NCBI RefSeq assembly: GCF_018128965.1
Contig: NZ_JAAEDH010000009.1
Location: forward strand, 1-64,000
Origin: Plastoroseomonas arctica
GTDB taxonomy: Bacteria > Pseudomonadota > Alphaproteobacteria > Acetobacterales > Acetobacteraceae
Direction of reading: 5' to 3'
DNA: 64,000 bases
How positions within the stretch are numbered: position 1 is the stretch's first letter; the number at the start of each line of letters is the position of its first letter. Below are positions 57,802 to 64,000 of this stretch, in pieces. The position numbers and the translations under genes were made by a program. The notes beneath the pieces were generated by a model that saw nothing but the letters and a program-made list of their open reading frames with translations, made no database searches and was not told where the DNA came from.

Positions 57802-59154
57802 ATGGACGCCACGATCCTCGCGCGCATCCAGTTCGCGGCCAACATCTCCTTCCACATCCTGTTCCCCACCATCACCATCGCGATGGGCTGGGTGCTGCTG
57901 TTCTTCAAGCTGCGCTTCAACGCGACGCGCAACGAAGCCTGGATGGACGCCTACCGCTTCTGGGTGAAGATTTTTGCACTTTCCTTTGCGCTCGGCGTTG
58001 TCTCCGGCATCACCATGAGTTTCCAGTTCGGCACCAATTGGCCGGGCTTCATGGAGCGCGTGGGCAATGTCGCGGGCCCGCTGCTCGCCTATGAGGTGCT
58101 GACCGCCTTCTTCCTCGAGGCGACCTTCCTCGGCATCATGCTGTTCGGCTTCCGCCGCGTGCCCGGCTGGGCGCATACCGGGGCCACCTTCCTGGTCGCC
58201 TTCGGCACCACGATGAGCGCCTTCTGGATCATCGCGCTCAATTCATGGATGCACACGCCGCAGGGCCACGAGATCCGCGACGGCGTGGTGTTCGCCGCCG
58301 ATTGGTGGGCGATCATCTTCAACCCGTCGATGCCCTATCGCCTGGTGCACATGCTGCTGGCTTCGGCACTCACCTGCGCCTTCCTGCTCGCCGGCATCTC
58401 CGCCTATCGCACACTGCGCGGCGACCGCGCCGGGGGCGTGCGCACCGGGCTGCTGACCGGCATCGTCATCGCCGCGGTCCTCGCCCCCGTGCAGGCCTTT
58501 GTGGGCGACATGCACGGGCTGAACACGCTGCAGCACCAGCCGGCCAAGGTCGCCGCGATGGAGGGCAACTGGACCACCGGGGGCCGCGTGCCGCTGCTGC
58601 TGTTTGCCATCCCCGACGAGGCCACGCGGTCCAACCGCTTCGAGATCGGCATCCCCTCGGGCGCTAGCATGATCCTGGGCCATGCGCCGGAGGCGGTGGT
58701 GCCGGGCCTCAACGACTTCGTCGGGCTGCACCCGCCGGTCGCGCCGGTGTTCTTCGCCTTCCGCACCATGGTGGGCATGGGGCTGCTGATGATCGGGATG
58801 GCCTGGCTCTCGGCCTTTCTGCTGTGGCGGCGCCGCAGCCTGCCGAAATTCATCCTGCGCGTGCTGGTCGGGATGACCTTCGCCGGCTGGATCGCGACAC
58901 TCGCCGGCTGGTACGTGACCGAGATCGGCCGTCAGCCCTGGCTGGTGACCGGCATCCTCACCACCGCGCAGGCCGTGGGGCCGGTGCCGGCGGGCAATGT
59001 CGGCACCACTCTGGTGATGTATCTGGCCCTCTACGCCGGGCTGCTGCTCGCCTTCATCATGACGGTCTTCGGCCTCGCCAAGAAGGGCCAGCTGGCCGAA
59101 GCGACGCCCGACAGCGTGCTGCCGGTCACCGCCGCCGTGCCGCAACGGCCATGA
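57802..59154 (+). CDS. cydA: Cytochrome bd ubiquinol oxidase subunit I (CIO type)
   Basis: 450-residue quinol oxidase subunit with nine membrane helices carrying hemes b558, b595 and d. The conserved N-terminus ARIQFAANISFHILFP has the heme ligand H18; YRLVHMLLAS has the second histidine; GDMHGLNTLQHQPAKVAAMEG and WYVTEIGRQPWLV are family motifs. The Q loop is short, as in the cyanide-insensitive oxidase branch. It reduces oxygen without proton pumping. A perfect stem with four T follows its stop, before cydB. Confidence 0.93.
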   Translation: MDATILARIQFAANISFHILFPTITIAMGWVLLFFKLRFNATRNEAWMDAYRFWVKIFALSFALGVVSGITMSFQFGTNWPGFMERVGNVAGPLLAYEVLTAFFLEATFLGIMLFGFRRVPGWAHTGATFLVAFGTTMSAFWIIALNSWMHTPQGHEIRDGVVFAADWWAIIFNPSMPYRLVHMLLASALTCAFLLAGISAYRTLRGDRAGGVRTGLLTGIVIAAVLAPVQAFVGDMHGLNTLQHQPAKVAAMEGNWTTGGRVPLLLFAIPDEATRSNRFEIGIPSGASMILGHAPEAVVPGLNDFVGLHPPVAPVFFAFRTMVGMGLLMIGMAWLSAFLLWRRRSLPKFILRVLVGMTFAGWIATLAGWYVTEIGRQPWLVTGILTTAQAVGPVPAGNVGTTLVMYLALYAGLLLAFIMTVFGLAKKGQLAEATPDSVLPVTAAVPQRP

Positions 59155-59174
59155 AGAACGGCCGTTGCGGTTTT
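59140..59174 (+). terminator. Intrinsic terminator between cydA and cydB
   Basis: CCGCAACGGCC (59140-59150) pairs perfectly with GGCCGTTGCGG (59160-59170), loop of 9 including the cydA stop, followed by TTTT (59171-59174). More GC-rich hairpins follow (around 59192-59240), making the 217-bp spacer unusual for cydAB. Confidence 0.65.
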
Positions 59175-59371
59175 ATGTGCCCTCAGGCGCCAGGCGCGGC
59201 CTCCGGCCGCCTGGCTCGCCGCACGTGCGGCGTTCGGCCATTCGGACTCGCGGTGCGCGCGAAGTGCGCGCCCCGGATCTATGCCCTCGAACGGGTCTTA
59301 CCGCAGGCACGCGTTGAGCGTGACGCGACCGGCACCCGCCGGTTCGCAACGCAACGCATAGGAACGCCGGC

Positions 59372-60385
59372 ATGACGCCCTTTCTCGAACCCGATGCGCT
59401 GCCGGTCATCTTCGCCGTGCTGATGGCGATCTCCGTGCTCGCCTACGTGGTGCTCGACGGCTTCGACCTCGGCGTCGGCATCCTGCTCGGCACCACCGCC
59501 GAGGAGCCGGACCGGGACCGCATGATCGCCTCGATCGGGCCCTTCTGGGACGCCAACGAGACCTGGCTGGTGCTCGGCATCGGCCTGCTGCTGGTGGCGT
59601 TTCCGGTCGCCCACGGGATCATCCTCACCGCGCTGTATCTGCCGGTGGCGCTGATGCTGGTGGGCCTCACCATCCGCGGGGTCGCCTTCGAATTCCGCGC
59701 CAAGGCCTCCGTCGCCGTTCACAAACGGCGCTGGGACCATGCCTTCGCATCCGGGTCGATCCTCGCCGCGCTGGCGCAGGGCTACATGCTCGGCCGCTAC
59801 GTGATGGGGTTCGGCGTGGATTGGTCCGAATACGCCTTCGCCGCGCTCAGCGCCTTCGGCCTGGCCGCGGGCTACGCCTTCATCGGCAGCACCTGGCTGA
59901 TCTGGCGCACCGAGGCCGACCTGCAGCACCGCGCTGTGCGCTGGGCACGCCTGACGCTCTGGATCCTGGCGGGAGGCATCGCGGGAATTTCGATCGCGAC
60001 GCCGCTGGCCTCCACGCGCATCCTCGGGCGCTGGTTCGAGATGCCGAACATGCTGCTGCTCGCCCCGCTGCCGATCGCGACCGGTCTGCTCGTGCTCGGG
60101 CTGCACTGGCTGTTGGCGCGGATGCCGCTGCCCGATGACGCGCGCCACAGCGTGCCGTTCTGGGGCGGCGTGTCGCTGTTCGTGCTGGCCTTCGGCGGCT
60201 TGGCCTGGAGCTTCTTCCCCTTCATCGTGCCCGAGCGCCTGACGATCTGGCAGGCGGCGAGTTCGCCGGAGAGCCTGTCCATCATCCTCGTCGGTGCGCT
60301 GATCGTGCTGCCGGTGATCGCCTGCTACACCGTTCTGGCCTGGCGCATCTTCGGCGGCAAGGCGATGGACCTGCGCTATGACTGA
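59372..60385 (+). CDS. cydB: Cytochrome bd ubiquinol oxidase subunit II
   Basis: 337-residue membrane subunit with about eight helices. VLDGFDLGVGILLG, IGPFWDANETWLVLGIGLL and RGVAFEFRAKA are the CydB signatures. Partner of CydA, which lies unusually far upstream (217 bp). No small CydX-type gene was found after it. Confidence 0.94.
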   Translation: MTPFLEPDALPVIFAVLMAISVLAYVVLDGFDLGVGILLGTTAEEPDRDRMIASIGPFWDANETWLVLGIGLLLVAFPVAHGIILTALYLPVALMLVGLTIRGVAFEFRAKASVAVHKRRWDHAFASGSILAALAQGYMLGRYVMGFGVDWSEYAFAALSAFGLAAGYAFIGSTWLIWRTEADLQHRAVRWARLTLWILAGGIAGISIATPLASTRILGRWFEMPNMLLLAPLPIATGLLVLGLHWLLARMPLPDDARHSVPFWGGVSLFVLAFGGLAWSFFPFIVPERLTIWQAASSPESLSIILVGALIVLPVIACYTVLAWRIFGGKAMDLRYD

Positions 60386-60387
60386 GG

Positions 60388-60486
60388 CGGTAAGGAAGTA
60401 AGGCCATCTTACTTTCGGTCGAAAACCCTTTCGGCAGAACGGCTTGGCCGGCGCCGAGCCACCTTACTTTCGGGATTCCTTACCGC
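60388..60486. repeat. Short inverted-repeat element between cydB and the TRIC gene
   Basis: The ends are inverted copies: GCGGTAAGGAA at the left and TTCCTTACCGC at the right. The 12-mer (T/C)CTTACTTTCGG occurs twice inside as a direct repeat (about 60404 and 60462). The element covers the whole convergent gap and includes the TRIC stop codon; it may serve as a two-way transcript end. Confidence 0.55.
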
Positions 60487-61121
60487 TCGGGGTAGTCCCG
60501 CCCCGGGCGCGCCCGATAGGTCGGCAGCGACCAGCCGCGCAGGATTGCCGCGGCGCGCAGCCCGAACCCCAGCGCGGCGCCGATGCCGAGCGCTGCCACC
60601 CGCTCCACCCCCAGCGCGTGCAGCGTCATGAACGCGCCGGCGCCGAAGGCCGCCGCGGTCGCGTAGATCTCCTTGCGCAGGATCAGCGGGATTTCGTCGC
60701 ACACGACGTCGCGGATGACGCCGCCGAAAGTGGCGGTGATGACGCCGAGCAGGATCGCGGCCCAGGGCGAGGCTCCCTCGCGCAGTGCCGCATCCGCCCC
60801 CAGCACGGCGAAGATGCCCAGGCCCACCGCATCGGCCCAGAGCAGCCAGACGAAGCGGCGCTCGGCCAGATGCGCGGTGAAAAAGACCAGCAGCGCCACG
60901 CCGGCGGCGAGTGCCACGAGCTCGGGCGTGCGCAGCCAGAACACCGGCGCGCCGAGCAGCACATCTCGCGTGGTGCCGCCGCCGAAGGCGGTGAGCGCCG
61001 CGATTAGGATGAATCCCACCGGGTCCATCTGCTTGCGTGACGCGGTGAGCGCCCCCGCCGCGGCAAACACCACGACGCCCGCGATGGACAGTGCCGCGAT
61101 GGTGGTGTCGAGTGCAGGCAC
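60480..61121 (-). CDS. TRIC/UPF0126 family cation channel protein
   Basis: 213-residue membrane protein with seven helices and two repeats of the family motif: ALTAFGGGTTRDVLLG and VITATFGGVIRDVVCDEIP. Prokaryotic TRIC channels (YadS/YicG/UPF0126) conduct monovalent cations as trimers. Single gene; its stop lies in the short repeat element. Other roles proposed for the family include glycine transport. Confidence 0.9.
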   Translation of the reverse strand: MPALDTTIAALSIAGVVVFAAAGALTASRKQMDPVGFILIAALTAFGGGTTRDVLLGAPVFWLRTPELVALAAGVALLVFFTAHLAERRFVWLLWADAVGLGIFAVLGADAALREGASPWAAILLGVITATFGGVIRDVVCDEIPLILRKEIYATAAAFGAGAFMTLHALGVERVAALGIGAALGFGLRAAAILRGWSLPTYRARPGRDYPER

Positions 61122-61160
61122 GTTACGGCGAAACCGGCATCACAGCTGTCGACGCTCGCC

Positions 61161-62402
61161 CTATTCGGCCGGCTGCACCTTCGCCGCGGGGGCTGGCACT
61201 CGCGCGCCCTGTGCATTGCCCGCGCAGAGCAACGACAACCCCAGCACGCCCGCCACGACCGGCAGCACCAGGACCGGATAGCCCGCATCGATGAGCAGCC
61301 CGAGCGGCACCGGCATGATCGCTCCGCCCAGCGGCAGCCCCGCCGAGACGAAGCCGAACACCTTGCCCACCTCGCCCGGCGGCGACGCGTCCTTCAGCAT
61401 CAGGTCGCGCGGCGTGCGCGAGGTGCCCAGCGCCAGCCCGCCCACCAGGGCCACGCCCATCGCCAGCCAACCCGGCATCGCCACCAGGCCCAGGGCCAGC
61501 AGCATCGCCATCGACCCGAGCGTGAGCAGCGTGACGATGCCGATCAGGTTGCGCTTGGTCGTATCCGCGATCCATCCGCCGACGAGCGTCCCACCCGTCG
61601 CCCCCACCATGTAGCCGGTGAGCACCAGGCCGCCCAACGCGACCGGCATGCCCCACAGCTCCGCCATCACCGTCACAATGAACGACTGCACGCCCGACCC
61701 CGCCATCGCGGAGAGCATGAAGAAGCCGAAGAAACTCAGCATCGTGCGCGACAGCAACAGCTCCCGCCCGCCCATGCCGCCTTCCTTGCGTGGGCGCGCC
61801 TGCTCCTTCAGCACGTTGCTCTGCCACAGGATGCCCGCCACCACCGGCAGCCCCAGCATGCCCACCAGCAACAGCGACCCGCGCCAATCCATCACGCTGC
61901 TCAACAAGCCGATGACGATCGGCGCCATCATGAAGCCGAGGTTGCCGGTGAAGGTGTGCACCGAAAACGCCCGCCCCATGAAGGACGACCGCACCGACCC
62001 CGTCAGGATCGCATAATCCGCCGGGTGGATGACGCTGTTGCCAATCCCCGACACGATCGCCAGCACCAGCAGGGCCCAATACCCCGGCGCGAACGCCATC
62101 GCCGAGATCGACAGCGCCATCAGCAGCGTACCGCCCACCAGAAACCGCCGCGCCCCGTAGCGGTCGACCCAAAAGCCCACCGGCGTCTGCAACAGCCCCG
62201 TCGTCGCACTCATCAGCGCAATCACAAGTCCGAGCGCGCCATAGCTCACCCCGAACTCGTCCCGCCACACCGGGAACAACGGCGCCAAGCACAACATGTA
62301 GAAATGGGACAGGAAATGCCCTGTCCCGATCAGCCCCAGCACACGCACGTCGCGCAGCGCAGCGCCAGGCGGGTCGTCAGACACTTCGGCAGGGGCGGAC
62401 AT
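61161..62402 (-). CDS. Major facilitator superfamily transporter
   Basis: 413 residues with 12 membrane segments. GHFLSHFYMLCLAPLFPVW at the start and PVGFWVDRYGARRFLVGG (MFS loop motif) resemble the fosmidomycin-resistance (Fsr)-like branch. HPADYAILTGSV and the central positively charged loop (LKEQARPRKEGG) follow. Substrate unknown. Divergent from a lipoprotein gene with 73 bp between. Confidence 0.88.
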   Translation of the reverse strand: MSAPAEVSDDPPGAALRDVRVLGLIGTGHFLSHFYMLCLAPLFPVWRDEFGVSYGALGLVIALMSATTGLLQTPVGFWVDRYGARRFLVGGTLLMALSISAMAFAPGYWALLVLAIVSGIGNSVIHPADYAILTGSVRSSFMGRAFSVHTFTGNLGFMMAPIVIGLLSSVMDWRGSLLLVGMLGLPVVAGILWQSNVLKEQARPRKEGGMGGRELLLSRTMLSFFGFFMLSAMAGSGVQSFIVTVMAELWGMPVALGGLVLTGYMVGATGGTLVGGWIADTTKRNLIGIVTLLTLGSMAMLLALGLVAMPGWLAMGVALVGGLALGTSRTPRDLMLKDASPPGEVGKVFGFVSAGLPLGGAIMPVPLGLLIDAGYPVLVLPVVAGVLGLSLLCAGNAQGARVPAPAAKVQPAE

Positions 62403-62475
62403 GGTCGAATTCTCCTGCTCGCAAGCTGGTGCGACAATACTTTCCCGTCAACGCGGCATCCGTTAACATGGCGTC

Positions 62476-62769
62476 ATGAGGCGCAGCCGATCCATCACCC
62501 TGGTCCTCCTTGGGGGAGGAATCATCCTCGCAGGCTGCGGCGAAGACGCCCGCGCCCGTGAATGCAGCGCCGCCACCGCGGCCCAACGGCCCGACGCCCA
62601 ACAGATCTGCGCCCGATCCCAAGCCCGCAGCAGCGGCGGACACGTCTACCTCGGCTCCTGGTACTACGGCCGCGGCGCCAGCCAACAAGCCAGCCTCGCC
62701 AGCCACGGGGGCGCCACCGCCGCCATCTCCCGCGGCGGCTTCGGAGCACGCGGCGCGAGCGGCGGGTGA
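62476..62769 (+). CDS. Small lipoprotein of unknown function
   Basis: 97 residues. Lipoprotein signal with lipobox LAGC (Cys21), then two cysteines (RECSAATAAQRPDAQQICARS) and a glycine/serine/alanine-rich tail (SSGGHVYLGSWYYGRG). It looks like a small envelope lipoprotein; no known domain. A composite repeat element starts 8 bp after the stop. Confidence 0.7.
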   Translation: MRRSRSITLVLLGGGIILAGCGEDARARECSAATAAQRPDAQQICARSQARSSGGHVYLGSWYYGRGASQQASLASHGGATAAISRGGFGARGASGG

Positions 62770-62776
62770 CGGGTCG

Positions 62777-63070
62777 GGAAGAAAGGCCAGGGGCGCTGCC
62801 CCTGGACCCCGCCAGGATCGTGTCGATCCTGGACCTCCATCTGTTGGTTCTTGGTTCTGGTGAGGGAGCACTCGCCGGAGGCGAGCCGGGGTGGGGAGGG
62901 GGCGCGTGGAGCACCCGTGCCACGGGCACTCCCGCGACGCGCCCCCTCCCCACCCCGTCGCTTCAAGCAAGAACACCCCTCCCCAAACCCAGGGCCAACA
63001 CACGCAGGGGCCCGGGGATCGGCGCGATCCCCGGCGGGGGTCGAGGGGGCAGCGCCCCCCGCCTTGCTTC
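62777..63070. repeat. Composite palindromic repeat element, copy D
   Basis: About 295 bp without a gene. The left module AAGGCCAGGGGCGCTGCCCC and the CCAGGATCGTGTCGATCCTGG hairpin match copies B and C; the centre has GGGTGGGGAGGGGGCGCG inverted with CGCGCCCCCTCCCCACCCCG; the right module has GGGGATCGGCGCGATCCCC. The 20-bp GTATAC palindrome is missing: the site reads GGGGGTCGAGGGGG. The element ends 3 bp before the ATG of the next gene. Confidence 0.78.
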
Positions 63071-63073
63071 CTG

Positions 63074-64000
63074 ATGCGTCGCATCGCGCACGACCCGCGC
63101 CCCGATCGTCGCGAGCGTGCTCGGCGGATGGGGTTTGCGTTCGCGGTCATTGCAGGCGAGCCGTATTGGGATGAGGCCGCGCATTACGAATTTGGCGCGG
63201 CTGAGATCGACGTGTTGGAGGATGCGACCAATGCGATCGAGGCCCTGTCGATGGCGGCGGTCGAGTTCGCGGTGCGGCAGGGGTTGAACGGCCCGCTAGG
63301 GATTCCGGATGGGGCCTGGCCGATCGTGGTGCGCAGTTGGGAGGCGCGGGAGCCGAGCCTGTATGGGCGGTTGGACTTGCGGTTTGATGGGGCGGGGCCG
63401 CCGAAGTTGTTGGAGTACAATGCCGACACGCCGACGGCGCTGTTCGAGGCGGCGGTGGTGCAGTGGGAATGGCTGGAGAGCGGGGGTTCGGGGGCGGACC
63501 AGTTCAATGCGATCCATGAGGCGCTGATCGCGGCCTGGCCTCGGATGGGCTTGCCGGGGCGGGTGCATTTCACCTGTGCGCGCGACAGTGCGGAGGATCG
63601 CGGGACGGTCGATTATCTGCGCGACACGGCGATCCAGGCGGGGATCGAATCGCCGTTCTTGCATCTGGACGAGATTGGTTGGGACGGGCGGCGGTTCGTC
63701 GATCTGGAGGCGGCGGAGATCGCGGCGGTGTTCAAGCTCTACCCCTGGGATTGGCTGCTGGGGGAGGCGTTTGGGGCCAATATCCCGGCGGCGCGGACGC
63801 GCTGGATCGAGCCGGCGTGGCGGCTGATCCCGGCGTCGAAGGCCTTCCTGTCGCTGCTGTGGCACCTCAATCCTGACCACCCGAATTTGCTGGCGGCGTA
63901 TCTGGAGCCGGGGCTGACGGGCGGGCCGGAGCTGGCGAAGCCGCTGTGGGGACGGGAGGGCGCGAACATCGTCGCACCCGGCGGCGTGACGGACGGACCC
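63074..64000 (+). CDS. Glutathionylspermidine synthase-like protein (partial)
   Basis: The first 309 codons are open to the window edge. The protein matches the GspS synthetase (ATP-grasp-like) family: YWDEAAHYEFGAAEIDVLEDAT at the start, LLEYNADTPTALFEAAVVQWEWLE, and FKLYPWDWLLGEAFG with WIEPAWRLIPASKAFL. Such proteins ligate peptides or polyamines to carboxylates; many bacterial members without an amidase domain have unknown acceptors. The ATG at 63074 follows a repeat element directly and has no ribosome-binding site; ATG 19 codons later is an alternative. Confidence 0.82.
   Translation, partial: MRRIAHDPRPDRRERARRMGFAFAVIAGEPYWDEAAHYEFGAAEIDVLEDATNAIEALSMAAVEFAVRQGLNGPLGIPDGAWPIVVRSWEAREPSLYGRLDLRFDGAGPPKLLEYNADTPTALFEAAVVQWEWLESGGSGADQFNAIHEALIAAWPRMGLPGRVHFTCARDSAEDRGTVDYLRDTAIQAGIESPFLHLDEIGWDGRRFVDLEAAEIAAVFKLYPWDWLLGEAFGANIPAARTRWIEPAWRLIPASKAFLSLLWHLNPDHPNLLAAYLEPGLTGGPELAKPLWGREGANIVAPGGVTDGP

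Overview
The window comes from a high-GC (about 70%) alphaproteobacterium. A complete pqqABCDE operon, Bug-type and TRAP-type solute receptors, a urea ABC transporter, a flagellar ATPase and a cyanide-insensitive-type cytochrome bd oxidase together suggest Acetobacteraceae (Roseomonas-like). That placement is inference from gene content; no rRNA or tRNA gene was seen.

Layout. 1-2.4 kb: fliI with the start of a downstream gene, divergent from a secreted lytic transglycosylase. 2.4-4 kb: a structured leader and a PLP ornithine/lysine decarboxylase. 4-10.8 kb: a GH-like secreted protein, a SYLF protein, a phosphatase, a Hint-domain protein and a DapA-like/cupin/YgjP run. 11-17.2 kb: a Bug receptor, two oxidoreductases and a TRAP transporter. 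17.3-25.3 kb: a SelD-associated-type flavoprotein, a type II-like asparaginase and urtABCDE. 25.3-37.5 kb: housekeeping and catabolic genes (prs, GST, LtnD-like dehydrogenase, amidase, aldo/keto reductase, BKACE enzyme, PanE-like reductase, MFS, second TRAP). 37.5-45 kb: a membrane complex related to hydrogenase-4 (hyfB, C, E, F, G, I) with a glyoxalase-fold gene inside it. 45-48 kb: an MHYT-PAS-GGDEF-EAL protein followed by a BLUF photoreceptor. 48-52.2 kb: a DUF1489 protein and the pqq operon, including the 26-residue pqqA. 52.2-55.2 kb: an Asd/Usg-like protein without catalytic Cys/His, a lysis cassette with nested Rz/Rz1-like genes, and two membrane proteins. 55-60.4 kb: a PepSY protein, a DMT exporter and gbsR-cydA-cydB. 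60.4-64 kb: a TRIC-family protein, an MFS, a lipoprotein and the start of a glutathionylspermidine-synthase-like gene.

Three points stand out. First, the large subunit of the hydrogenase-4-like complex has all four Ni-binding cysteines replaced while the small subunit keeps its four FeS cysteines, so this looks like an energy-converting hydrogenase-related (Ehr) complex, not a hydrogenase. Second, the intergenic spaces carry two families of dispersed repeats. One is a composite palindromic element of about 300 bp in four copies that abut gene ends. The other is a MITE/BIME-like element with terminal inverted repeats; one copy splits urtC from urtD and a half copy separates pqqA from pqqB. Third, several operons carry visible control structures: an RBS-sequestering hairpin before the lysis genes, an intrinsic terminator between cydA and cydB, a palindrome before gbsR, a possible sigma-54 site before urtA and a hairpin leader before the decarboxylase.

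Most gene pairs within operons overlap by 4 bases (ATGA/GTGA), which supports translational coupling and helped fix many starts.
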